NCBI GenBank assembly: GCA_937868765.1
Contig: CALMNL010000003.1
Span: 496,001-560,000, forward strand
Source: an uncultured Desulfatitalea sp.
Lineage (GTDB): Bacteria; Desulfobacterota; Desulfobacteria; Desulfobacterales; Desulfosarcinaceae
Length of the DNA: 64,000 bases
Direction: 5' to 3'
Below, in pieces: positions 19,360 to 28,013 of this stretch. The notes beneath the pieces were generated by a model, which had not been told where the DNA came from, made no database searches, and saw only the letters and a list, made by a program, of their open reading frames with translations. The translations under genes were made by a program, and so were the position numbers. Position 1 is the stretch's first letter, and every line of letters starts with the position of its first letter.

Positions 19360-19821
19360 TCAGTGCACTTTCCACCAGAAGGTGTTGGCATCCAAGGGGT
19401 CATAGGCATATGGACGACCCTGGACGCGAATGGGATCGGCCAGGCGGGTTTCGTCCCGTCCACAACGCAGGAGGCGGTCGCAGGTGAGCACCCATCCCAT
19501 CAGCGGGCCTTCCTGGGCAAAGGCCTGGGAGGCATAATGGGAACAGGTGGGATACATCGAACAGCGGTCACCATCAGCCTTGGAGATGAAGCGTTGGAGC
19601 CGTTTCAAAGGGGAAATTGGAGCGGGTGCCGGCTGGGGATCATGCGCAGAAACCAGGATTTGGTCCTGGGCTGACGCCCATCCGGGGCAGAGGCCGACTG
19701 CCATAGCCGTCATCAAGATAGCGGCGAGCAGCAGATATAACAAGGTCTGGCGGGGTTTCGATACCAAAGATGCGGACCTCCCATGGTCAGCGGCGGTAGT
19801 GTACGGGCGGAGGGCGATCAT
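19360..19821 (-). CDS. YidD-like protein with signal peptide
   Basis: The 153-residue protein contains the YidD (DUF37) core DRCSMYPTCSHYASQAF and GWVLTCDRLLRCGRDE, including the conserved cysteines and arginines. YidD is usually a short protein on the cytoplasmic face of the membrane that helps YidC insertion. This version instead has a long N-terminal extension with a hydrophobic segment and an apparent signal peptidase site (GWASAQ near residue 52). Its ATG overlaps the gspE stop (ATGA), so it belongs to the type II secretion transcription unit rather than to the usual rpmH-rnpA-yidC locus. Confidence 0.78.
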   Translation of the reverse strand: MIALRPYTTAADHGRSASLVSKPRQTLLYLLLAAILMTAMAVGLCPGWASAQDQILVSAHDPQPAPAPISPLKRLQRFISKADGDRCSMYPTCSHYASQAFAQEGPLMGWVLTCDRLLRCGRDETRLADPIRVQGRPYAYDPLDANTFWWKVH

Positions 19822-21548
19822 TTCTGAGTGACGCGCACCACCTCCTCGATGGTGGTGATGCCCCGCAGCACCTTTTCGATGCCATCCCGTCGCAGGGTGT
19901 TCATGCCCAGTTTGAGGGCTTCCTGTTTGATCTGGAAGGAGTCGACGGTCCGCTGGATCAAGGTTTTGATCTTGTTGTCCATCAGCATGATTTCATAAAT
20001 GCCGATACGGCCGCGGTAGCCGGTCTGGAAGCATTTGTCGCACCCCTTGGCCCGGTAGAAGGTGTACTTGCTCAGGCGGTCGGGGCGCACCCCCAGGGTC
20101 TGCAGGGTCATGTCAGGCTTGTAGGGCTCCTTGCAGTGTTCGCACAGCACGCGCACCAGGCGCTGGGCGATGACGGCCAGCAGTGAGGAACTGATCAGGA
20201 AGGGTTCCACGCCGATATCCACCAGGCGGGTGATCGCACTGGGTGAATCGTTGGTATGCAGCGTGGAGAAGACCAGATGACCGGTCAGGGCCGACTGCAC
20301 GGCGATCTCCGCCGTTTCCCGGTCGCGGATTTCACCGATGAGAATCACGTCCGGGTCCTGGCGGACGATGGAACGCAACCCCCTGGCAAAGGTCAGTTCG
20401 ATCTTGGGGTTGACCTGGATCTGGCTGATGCCCTTGAGCTGGTACTCCACCGGGTCCTCAATGGTGATGATGTTGATGTCCGGTGTGTTGATCGACGAGA
20501 GCACCGAGTAGAGGGTCGTGGTTTTGCCGCTGCCGGTAGGGCCGGTGACCAGGATGATGCCGTTGGGCGAGCTGACCAGCTCTTTGATCAACTTAAGTTG
20601 GCTTTTGTTCAGGCCGATCTCGCTTAGCTCGAAGATGTTGCTGGACTTGTTCAGCAGACGCATGACCACCCGCTCGCCGAAGGTGGTGGGCAGGGTGGAG
20701 ACGCGCACATCGATGTTCTGCTGGCCGATTTTGACTTCGAAGCGACCGTCCTGGGGCAACCGCTTCTCGGCGATATTGAGCTTGGACATAACCTTGATGC
20801 GTGAGGTCAGCGCCGGTTGGATCCACTTGGGCGGTGTGAGCAGATCGTATAGGATGCCGTCCACGCGATAACGCACCTTGAAGCTGTCCTGGTAGGGCTC
20901 GATGTGAATATCGCTGGCCCGTGCCTTGATCGACTGGGAGAGGATATGGTTCACCAGTTTGATGATAGGCGCGTCGCTGGTGTCTTCGAGCAGGTCGGCC
21001 GTGTCTTCGATCTGGCTGATGATGTCGCTCTCGTCCTCCATGTCCTGGACCAGCTGTTGGGCCGAATCCTGGCTCAGGTCGAAAGCCAGATTGATGGCCG
21101 CCAGAATCGCCTGGCGGGTGGAGAGCACTATTTTGCACGACGCCAGGCCAAGCAGCCGCGTCAGGTCGTCCACGGCATTGAAGTTGCTCGGATCGTTGAC
21201 GGCGACGATGAAGACCGCATCCTGACTCTTGATGTCGGTGTTTCCGTTGGCCTGGGTCGCAGCAGGGTTGGGCACGGCCAGCGGCACCATGTTGTGGCGC
21301 TTGAGAAACTGGATGGAAATCTTCTTGGCGAACTCGCCGCCCATGATGCTCTCCATGGGCAGTTCAGGCCAGAAGGGGATCTCGTACTGGATGCTCAAGG
21401 CTTCGAGCAACTGGGTTTCGGACAGGGACTGCCGCTGTATCAGGATATCGCCCAGGTGCCCGCCTTTTTCCTGTTGGACATGGCGTGCTTCGGCCAGGGC
21501 ATCTTCCGGCAATCCGAAACGGTGTTTCAATATGTGGGCCAGTTCCAT
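19818..21548 (-). CDS. gspE: Type II secretion ATPase GspE
   Basis: Cytoplasmic hexameric ATPase that powers the type II secretion pseudopilus. The 576-residue protein has the N1/N2 domain (GDILIQRQSLSETQLLEAL) and Walker A GPTGSGKTTT near residue 336. It also has the Asp box IEDPVEYQLKG, Walker B VILIGEIRDRETAE, the His box LVFSTLHTNDSPSA, and the C4 zinc finger CEHC/CDKC that distinguishes GspE and PilB from PilT. It starts 13 bases after gspD and overlaps the YidD-like gene by four. Confidence 0.96.
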   Translation of the reverse strand: MELAHILKHRFGLPEDALAEARHVQQEKGGHLGDILIQRQSLSETQLLEALSIQYEIPFWPELPMESIMGGEFAKKISIQFLKRHNMVPLAVPNPAATQANGNTDIKSQDAVFIVAVNDPSNFNAVDDLTRLLGLASCKIVLSTRQAILAAINLAFDLSQDSAQQLVQDMEDESDIISQIEDTADLLEDTSDAPIIKLVNHILSQSIKARASDIHIEPYQDSFKVRYRVDGILYDLLTPPKWIQPALTSRIKVMSKLNIAEKRLPQDGRFEVKIGQQNIDVRVSTLPTTFGERVVMRLLNKSSNIFELSEIGLNKSQLKLIKELVSSPNGIILVTGPTGSGKTTTLYSVLSSINTPDINIITIEDPVEYQLKGISQIQVNPKIELTFARGLRSIVRQDPDVILIGEIRDRETAEIAVQSALTGHLVFSTLHTNDSPSAITRLVDIGVEPFLISSSLLAVIAQRLVRVLCEHCKEPYKPDMTLQTLGVRPDRLSKYTFYRAKGCDKCFQTGYRGRIGIYEIMLMDNKIKTLIQRTVDSFQIKQEALKLGMNTLRRDGIEKVLRGITTIEEVVRVTQK

Positions 21549-21561
21549 GAGCGCTCAACCA

Positions 21562-23955
21562 CTATAGTTTGATGAGAATCGGAGCAAATTGGTCCGCCTT
21601 GAGTTTCTCGATCACCGGTTCGGCCTCCTGTTTGGTAGGATAGTAGCCGATGCGCACGCGATACCAGACATTGCCTTCCGTGCCCATGCGCACGGTATAG
21701 GCGGCATAGCCTTTGGCGTTGAGCTGATCGAGCAGTTCATTGGCTTTTTCCAGGGTCGGCATAGAGGCCACCTGGAGGGTGTAGCCTTCGACGCGGGGGG
21801 AGCCACTGGAAGAATCGCCTGAAGAGGTGCCGGATTGCGGGGATTGGGCGGCAGGCGGCGCGGGGTTGCCTGAGGATTGCGGCGCCACCTGGCTCGGCGA
21901 TACATTTTCGGACTCGGAATTTGGAATTCTCAACTCATCCGGTGGAACAAATATGTTCTCGTTGCGTTTAAAGAGATTGATCTTTTTGGGCACACTATCG
22001 ATCTGCTGGCGTTTGTCAGCCGATACATCTCTGGCCTCTTTGGGGTTTTCGATCACCCTCGGCGTTAGAAAAATGTAGAGGTTCGATTTGCTGAAGGAGG
22101 TGGAGCGTGAACTGAAGAGCAGGCCCAGGCCTGGGATATCCCCAAGACACGGTGTCTTGTATTGGGCTGCGCCTTCGGTATCATCGATCAACCCGCCCAG
22201 GACCACCGTCGAGCCGTCTTTACAGATCGCAGTAGTATCTATGGTGCGCTTGAGCGTGGTCGGCCGATCGGTCTGCGCTTCGTTTTCAAGCGCCGTGACC
22301 TCCAGGGAAAGCACCAGGCGCACCATGCGGTCCTGGCTGATCTGGGGTGTAATTTTCAGGGTTTTGCCCACATCCTTGTACTCATAGGAGTTGTAGACAT
22401 CACCGGCGATGGTGGTCGACGCGGAGGTCTGGGTCTGGAAGGGGACATTCTTGCCCACATAGATCTTGGCCTCCTGGTTGTCGGTGGTCAAGATCTGGGG
22501 GGTTGACAGGATGCGGGCATCCTTGTCCGTCTGATATGCCTGAATTATGGCCTGGATGCTGGGGAAGGTAACCCCCGAAATTTCGAGAGCCTCGCCAAAA
22601 ACGCCCAGAGACAAGCCGGTGGGCAGGCTCGGTACCGGGGCACCGAGTGCTTGGGTCAGAGCCGCGTCGGTGGAGATCAGATTGTTATCGGTCTTGAAGC
22701 CGCCCCCTGTGATGATATCCTTGCCGTCAACGGAACCGGTTTCTCCAATCTGCCACTGAACACCCAATTGAAAGTTCTTAGCTACATTGACCTCCATGAT
22801 CAACGCCTCAATGTAGACCATGGCCCGGGGAATGTCGATTTTCTTGATGATCGCTTCGAGGGCCGCGTAATCGGCGGCGTCCGCCATGATGATCAGGCTG
22901 TTGGTAGCCTTGTCCGCGGCGATGCGCACCTTGTCGGAAACCACGGGCGTGCTGGGTTTGCCGCCCTCTTTGGCATCCGAAGCAGCGGCTTTTTGGGGGA
23001 TATCCATCAACACTTTGGCCACATCTTCGGCTGTCGCATGCTTCAGATAGTAGACATTGATGTTGCCTTGTCCCCGGGGGGTCTCCTTATCCAGGGTTTT
23101 GACCAGTTCGCGTACATTGTCCACTTCGCCTTCGCTGGCCAGCATCACGATGACGTTGGTGCGCTCATCGGCCACGAAGGTGATTTCGTTGGAGCCGGGT
23201 GCCCGGCCCTTGCCGCTGGGCTTGAAGATGTTCTGCAGCAGGGTCACCAGCTTGGGGGCGCTGGCGTTTTGAACCGGGATCACGGCGATCTGCTGGCCCA
23301 CGCCGGTAATGTCGATGGTTTTTAGGATCTTAATCAGGCGGTTGATGTTGGAGTAGGTATCGGTGACGATGATGGTGTTGGTCGGGGGATAGGCCTGGAT
23401 AATGCTGTTGCGTGAGACCAGCGGCGTGAAGAGGTTCTTGACTTCGTTGGGGTCGGCATAGCGCAAGGGAATGATCTGGGTCACGATGGAGTCGTCCACC
23501 GCCCCGGTCTCCTCTTTCAAGCGGGTCTTGATGCTCTTGGATCTGGCATCCGGCGCCGGGACGATCTTGGTGATCTCTCCCGAAGGGACAGTTGCAAATC
23601 CATTGACTTCCAGGACCGATTCAAAGACTTTGTAGGCCTCGCCTACCGTGATTTTGCCGGGGGAGATGATGGTCACCTTGCCCCGGACCTTCTCGTCTAC
23701 GACGAAGTTGGTTTTGGTCAGATCGCTGATGAATTTGATGAAGACGCCGATATCCACGTTGTTGAAATCGATGGAAACCAGTTGGTTGCCGTTGCTCGCA
23801 GGCGCGAGGGGTACGGAGGGCGGCGCGCCTCCGGAGGGCGCGGTTCGAGCGCCTTCGGGTTCCTGGGCAGCGGCCCAGGAGGGCGCCATCAGGAAACTAC
23901 AGATAACCAGAATAATAATGAGCACGGGTAAATAGGATCGTATGGCTGGTTTCAT
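21562..23955 (-). CDS. gspD: Type II secretion secretin GspD with C-terminal SPOR domain
   Basis: Outer-membrane secretin channel of type II secretion. The ATG at 23955 gives a signal peptide (MKPAIRSYLPVLIIILVICS..., cleavage near AWAAAQ) and 797 residues. The N0 domain (VDIGVFIKFISDLTKTNFVV) and N1-N3 KH-like domains come first. The secretin core then has VPFQTQTS, VVLGGLIDD and a final PGLGLLFSSRSTS. The last ~75 residues are a SPOR domain (YTLQVASMPTLEKANELLDQ ... VWYRVRIGYYPTKQEAEPVI), joined by a Pro/Ser/Gly linker. SPOR domains bind denuded septal peptidoglycan, so the secretin may be tied to the wall. This is an unusual fusion. Confidence 0.95.
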   Translation of the reverse strand: MKPAIRSYLPVLIIILVICSFLMAPSWAAAQEPEGARTAPSGGAPPSVPLAPASNGNQLVSIDFNNVDIGVFIKFISDLTKTNFVVDEKVRGKVTIISPGKITVGEAYKVFESVLEVNGFATVPSGEITKIVPAPDARSKSIKTRLKEETGAVDDSIVTQIIPLRYADPNEVKNLFTPLVSRNSIIQAYPPTNTIIVTDTYSNINRLIKILKTIDITGVGQQIAVIPVQNASAPKLVTLLQNIFKPSGKGRAPGSNEITFVADERTNVIVMLASEGEVDNVRELVKTLDKETPRGQGNINVYYLKHATAEDVAKVLMDIPQKAAASDAKEGGKPSTPVVSDKVRIAADKATNSLIIMADAADYAALEAIIKKIDIPRAMVYIEALIMEVNVAKNFQLGVQWQIGETGSVDGKDIITGGGFKTDNNLISTDAALTQALGAPVPSLPTGLSLGVFGEALEISGVTFPSIQAIIQAYQTDKDARILSTPQILTTDNQEAKIYVGKNVPFQTQTSASTTIAGDVYNSYEYKDVGKTLKITPQISQDRMVRLVLSLEVTALENEAQTDRPTTLKRTIDTTAICKDGSTVVLGGLIDDTEGAAQYKTPCLGDIPGLGLLFSSRSTSFSKSNLYIFLTPRVIENPKEARDVSADKRQQIDSVPKKINLFKRNENIFVPPDELRIPNSESENVSPSQVAPQSSGNPAPPAAQSPQSGTSSGDSSSGSPRVEGYTLQVASMPTLEKANELLDQLNAKGYAAYTVRMGTEGNVWYRVRIGYYPTKQEAEPVIEKLKADQFAPILIKL

Positions 23956-24013
23956 AAGCTTCAACTCAATCCATTCTTGGGTCGATGGTGCTATATCGCC
24001 GTTAGCATCCGTT

Positions 24014-24928
24014 CTATTGAAGATTGTAGGTGATCGTACGCTCCTGCCCCCTGCGTCGCACCTGGACCTGGACTTCGCTGGACGATCTGATGCTTTGGTA
24101 CATTCGCATGGCATCCTCGGGCGATTGAATGGCTTCGCCGTTCACCCCCAACAGCACGTCACCGTTGCGCAGCCCCATTCGACGGAAAATGGAATTGGGC
24201 GATATCCGGTTCAACGATAACCCGTTGATCTGGCCGTCCTCCATATTTGGTGTGATGGCAATTTCGGTCATCAGTCGGTTCATGTCGTTGAAAGACTCCT
24301 CCACCATGCTGCGCTGCAAGGTGATAGTCTGCTCCGGACCTCCGCCGCTACCGCCGGCTGGGGGGATGGGCTGATAGGAACGAGGTGAACGGCCCCTGGA
24401 TGCCACCATCGGAGAAGAAGCGCCGCCACCGGTAATTTCCTCCATGGCGAGCACCTCATCCCGTCCATCCACGTTGAGCACCACTTTCTCGCGCATGACG
24501 ATTTTTACCGTGGCATTTTGAATGGTGTCGCCCACGCGATAAAGGTTTTGCTCGTGCTTCTGGAGATCTTCTATCACGGCATATGCCTGGTCGGCATCGC
24601 CGGACACGGTGCCCCAAAGTTTCAGGTTGAGCTGGGTGGGCGCGAGGGTGTCGGGATTGACTTCGGGGCTTTTGGCCGGTGCCGCGGCTTTTCCAATTTT
24701 GAACAGATCTCTTTCCAGAATGGGATTGTATTGATCCACTGACTTATATAAGGCCGTGCTCCCCCTGGATGCGGTACGGGTGACGATTTCCGCCGGTGCC
24801 TGGGGTTTGATGTACATTCCGACGACTTGGTAGAAAAGATTGACTCCCAAATACGCGCCCAGGGTCAGCAACCCCAGATTGACGGCCACCGTCAGACGCT
24901 GCAGATTCAATGTATTAACGTATGACAT
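24014..24928 (-). CDS. gspC: Type II secretion inner-membrane protein GspC
   Basis: Bitopic inner-membrane protein that links the cytoplasmic-membrane platform to GspD. The ATG at 24928 gives 304 residues: a short cytoplasmic stretch, a membrane helix (VAVNLGLLTLGAYLGVNLFY), and the HR domain near residues 95-170 (LNLKLWGTVSGDADQAYAVI). A Gly/Pro-rich linker and a C-terminal PDZ domain (IFRRMGLRNGDVLLGVNGEA) follow. It overlaps gspN by 14 bases and precedes gspD, the partner its HR domain contacts. Its position after gspN rather than at the head of the operon fits the deltaproteobacterial gene order. Confidence 0.92.
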   Translation of the reverse strand: MSYVNTLNLQRLTVAVNLGLLTLGAYLGVNLFYQVVGMYIKPQAPAEIVTRTASRGSTALYKSVDQYNPILERDLFKIGKAAAPAKSPEVNPDTLAPTQLNLKLWGTVSGDADQAYAVIEDLQKHEQNLYRVGDTIQNATVKIVMREKVVLNVDGRDEVLAMEEITGGGASSPMVASRGRSPRSYQPIPPAGGSGGGPEQTITLQRSMVEESFNDMNRLMTEIAITPNMEDGQINGLSLNRISPNSIFRRMGLRNGDVLLGVNGEAIQSPEDAMRMYQSIRSSSEVQVQVRRRGQERTITYNLQ

Positions 24929-25781
24929 AGCTAGGATTGTCCAATGTACCGGAAATACGCAAAACGACACCCCGCTTCTGGGCCGTCTCCGATCCCAACA
25001 TTGCGGCGATCATATCGTTGCGGTGTTCTGCAATGAAAGCCGCCTGGGGCTTGAGCGTGCACGACAATGTGAGCCGGCTGCTTTGAATAGGCTGCCGGAA
25101 AACGATGGAGCCCGTTATCTTTCCTTCGATCTGCGCTCCGGCGGCGTCGCAGCGTTTGATTTGGATCATGCGGGGTGTAACGGTCATTTCGGTTTGAACC
25201 TGGGAAAACTCCAACTGCTCGATTCCCATCAATGGGTTGGTAAATGTTATTCGGGCCGGGGCCAGATCCAGGCTGACGTTGGTGGTGCCGCCGGTCCCTT
25301 TGCGACTGTCGAAATCGACATAGGCATTCAAGTCGCCGGCGACCTTGTAATCGGGCCACTGCTTGAGAAATGTCAGCAGGTCGAGGGGAACTCGATCCAG
25401 ATTCAGCGTGATTTTTGACTGTCCACGATCTTCGCTGGTCAACGCGGCTTTGCCTTTGAGGATGCCAGGCCCCAAGACACCGTTGAAGTCGATCTCTTTT
25501 TGGCTGCCCAGCAGCGACAACAGGCCCGGTGTAATCTTGAGATAATCGAACCGGGCGATGGGCAGATCGGCGTAGGCCATGGTAACTGGTTCGAGTTTCA
25601 ACCCTGGGGGGAAGGTCGCATAGGTGTTTTCGATCTCCACCTGGAGAACCGGTGAGACCTGTTTGATCTGGGCGACAATCAGATCGCTGACTGTCCTGGA
25701 GGGGAAGCGCCAAAAGAGGAAAAAGCCCATGGCCACCAGGGCGTAGAGCGTGTAAAATATTATTTTACGGCTGTTCTTCAT
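24915..25781 (-). CDS. gspN: Type II secretion protein GspN
   Basis: The 288-residue protein has an N-terminal membrane anchor (IIFYTLYALVAMGFFLFW) and a large beta-rich periplasmic part (PGLKLEPVTMAYADLPIARF, later QPIQSSRLTLSCTLKP). This matches the GspN family as found in Desulfobacterota, a non-essential accessory of the secretion platform related to AsmA/LptC-like beta structures. It sits four bases after gspM and overlaps gspC, which supports the assignment. Its exact role is not established even in model systems. Confidence 0.85.
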   Translation of the reverse strand: MKNSRKIIFYTLYALVAMGFFLFWRFPSRTVSDLIVAQIKQVSPVLQVEIENTYATFPPGLKLEPVTMAYADLPIARFDYLKITPGLLSLLGSQKEIDFNGVLGPGILKGKAALTSEDRGQSKITLNLDRVPLDLLTFLKQWPDYKVAGDLNAYVDFDSRKGTGGTTNVSLDLAPARITFTNPLMGIEQLEFSQVQTEMTVTPRMIQIKRCDAAGAQIEGKITGSIVFRQPIQSSRLTLSCTLKPQAAFIAEHRNDMIAAMLGSETAQKRGVVLRISGTLDNPSYVIR

Positions 25782-25785
25782 ATGG

Positions 25786-26382
25786 CTATAGCTGGAAAGT
25801 CTCCACTTGCAGTACGGCGTCGATCAATTGCCCTTCCTTTTCTCCCTTGGCCAATGAAACACGCTTGACCCAGATCATTTCCTGGGATGTTTCCACGCCA
25901 TGCAAGAAATTGACCAACTGTTCCATTGTGAGATTATTTATTTTCATTTCCACCATGGAGAGCGAATATGGGCTGTTTTTCAAATTGGTGGAAGAGGGCT
26001 TCATATAGATGATGTTCTGTTTGATACCGCTCTTGCCGGCCAATGCATCCAAAAACGAGAAAAGAGTGAAGCTCTTGGGGCGGTTTTTCAGCAGAGCTTC
26101 GTTGCTGAGCGTGCCGCTGGTCAGGGCCTGATATTCGCCGGCCAATTGTTTGATCTCCGCCAGCTCCTGACGCTTTTGGACGATCCGTTTACTCAGCGTG
26201 TCGCGGCGGTCGATGATTGGAAAAACGACCAATTGCAGCAGAAGCAGCACCACCAGCAGAACGCCGGCCACCGCCACGATGATTTTCTCACGGCGCTGCA
26301 GGTTCATGTTGAACGGCGCCGGCAGCGCATGAATATTCAAAGTCTTAATTGATTTGAATAAATCCAGAAGCTTGGCGATCAT
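25786..26382 (-). CDS. gspM: Type II secretion inner-membrane protein GspM
   Basis: Platform protein that partners GspL. The 198-residue product has a membrane helix after RREKIIVAVAG, then a coiled-coil (DTLSKRIVQKRQELAEIKQL) and a C-terminal ferredoxin-like domain. The ATG at 26382 overlaps the gspL stop (ATGA). An in-frame ATG at 26307 would start the protein at MNLQRREK, closer to typical GspM proteins, but it has no obvious ribosome site. The assignment rests on topology and on its place between gspL and gspN. Confidence 0.88.
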   Translation of the reverse strand: MIAKLLDLFKSIKTLNIHALPAPFNMNLQRREKIIVAVAGVLLVVLLLLQLVVFPIIDRRDTLSKRIVQKRQELAEIKQLAGEYQALTSGTLSNEALLKNRPKSFTLFSFLDALAGKSGIKQNIIYMKPSSTNLKNSPYSLSMVEMKINNLTMEQLVNFLHGVETSQEMIWVKRVSLAKGEKEGQLIDAVLQVETFQL

Positions 26383-27827
26383 AGGTCCAACTTCAACTTG
26401 AATTGCACTTTGTTGCCACCTCGATCCATGTTGGCCGAAGATATGGTGACCTGTTTAAACATCCCGCTTTTTTCCAGATACCCTTTGATTTCGTCCACGG
26501 TATTGAAGGCGGCGGCTTCGCCGGAAAGGGTTACGCCGTCATTGCCGTAGACCAGTCGGTTGAAGACCATGTCCAGGTCCTTTGGAATCGATTGGCTCAG
26601 CTTCAAGAGCAAGTCGACGGTGCGCACCGGGTTGGGGCCGTGTTCCGTGTCGATGCCGCCGCTCTTGCTTCGCTTGATTTCGCTCTTCATCTGGTCCAGG
26701 GCATCCCCCACCCGACGTGTGCCCGGCAGGGTCTCGGAAAAGACCGCTTCAATCTGGGCGTCGAGGGCATCGACCTGTCTCTTCAAGAAAATGCTGTTGA
26801 TTACAACACCGACCAGGCCCAGCAGGAGAATGGCGGCCAACAACGTCAGCGGTCCACGCAGATAGGGACGATAGGTGGTCCAATAATTGCGCAAAGGCGA
26901 ACCACTGCGATGGAAACTGGGGCAGGGGCGCCCCTCGGCCTCCACCAGCGCCAGCGCCAGAGCATCGTCGAAAAGGCAAGGATGCCATTGGGGCAGCGTT
27001 GAAGCCGCCTCAAGCTTGTCGGCGCTTTTTTGCAGATTGACCATATGGGGGGGCATTTCCAAAGCTTCGGATAAACGCCGATCGATTTCGCCTTCGACGA
27101 AGGCCGGGCCGCTGAGAAAGATGTGATCGAATTCGAATCCTCCGGGTTGTGTCTCCGTGAAGGCGGTCAAGGTTTGACGGACTTTGAGCGCCAGCGCCTC
27201 GATGCCCATTTCGGTGGAGATGTCCGCGCCCAGGGTTCGTACCAGGAGGAGTCGCTGGAACTTCAATATGAAGAGGGTGGCCTTTTTGGGGCCTACGCTC
27301 AAGAAAAGCGTGGGACCTTCAACCGTTTCCATTTGCGCAGCCAGTGACAGCGCCAGGGGAAAATTCCCCGGAACCACCAATTGTGGCCGCCAATCCACTG
27401 CCGCAAGCGTCTCCATGACGATTTCCAGGTAATTGCGATCCACGGCCACCGTCAATAGACCGTCTTTTTCAGGCTCATCCGAGGCTTGAAAGTCGAACAC
27501 CAGAGTGTCCACTGCCACAGGCAGGCTGGGTTCGAGCTCAAAGGGCAGTACCTGTCTGATCTTCTTTTCGTCCTTGAAGGGAACACTTACAGTGCGGCAG
27601 ATGGTCTGGTCCGGCGGCAGGCTCACCACCACATTGGGCCGTTCCAAATGCAGTTTTTCTTTCAGGTCCCTGAGCGCCGCAAGGAGGGGGGCGGTTGCTT
27701 CTTCGCTGGCAGAGGGTAGTGCGGCATGGGCGCATGCATCGATGGTATTGCTTTTGAGGCCCGTGCTCAAAACGACTGCGGCAATGGAAGAATTGCGAAT
27801 ATCAATGGCTAAGATTTGTCGGCTCAT
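26379..27827 (-). CDS. gspL: Type II secretion inner-membrane protein GspL (PilM-like)
   Basis: The 482-residue protein has an actin-like PilM-type cytoplasmic domain (ILAIDIRNSSIAAVVLSTGL, later VVVSLPPDQTICRTVSVPFK). One membrane helix follows near residue 335 (LTLLAAILLLGLVGVVINSI). A PilN-like periplasmic part with a coiled-coil completes it. GspL recruits the ATPase GspE to the membrane and pairs with GspM, encoded next with a four-base overlap. A 186-base gap without an evident gene separates it from gspK, so a separate promoter here is possible, though no good match was found. Confidence 0.9.
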   Translation of the reverse strand: MSRQILAIDIRNSSIAAVVLSTGLKSNTIDACAHAALPSASEEATAPLLAALRDLKEKLHLERPNVVVSLPPDQTICRTVSVPFKDEKKIRQVLPFELEPSLPVAVDTLVFDFQASDEPEKDGLLTVAVDRNYLEIVMETLAAVDWRPQLVVPGNFPLALSLAAQMETVEGPTLFLSVGPKKATLFILKFQRLLLVRTLGADISTEMGIEALALKVRQTLTAFTETQPGGFEFDHIFLSGPAFVEGEIDRRLSEALEMPPHMVNLQKSADKLEAASTLPQWHPCLFDDALALALVEAEGRPCPSFHRSGSPLRNYWTTYRPYLRGPLTLLAAILLLGLVGVVINSIFLKRQVDALDAQIEAVFSETLPGTRRVGDALDQMKSEIKRSKSGGIDTEHGPNPVRTVDLLLKLSQSIPKDLDMVFNRLVYGNDGVTLSGEAAAFNTVDEIKGYLEKSGMFKQVTISSANMDRGGNKVQFKLKLDL

Positions 27828-28013
27828 GCCTTATTCATCAATTTATGGTTCGAAAAGCAGGCAAGTGGTTTACTGCTGAGATTGCCCGCCCAAGCCCAAC
27901 CGTGCCTTTCCGGGGGATGTGGGTCCGTTCCTGGACCGAAGAAGGCGCCGTCATAAGAGATAGTGGAAACAGCCGCGTTTTGTCGGTTCCTGCTTTTCCT
28001 GTCCCTTTATATG

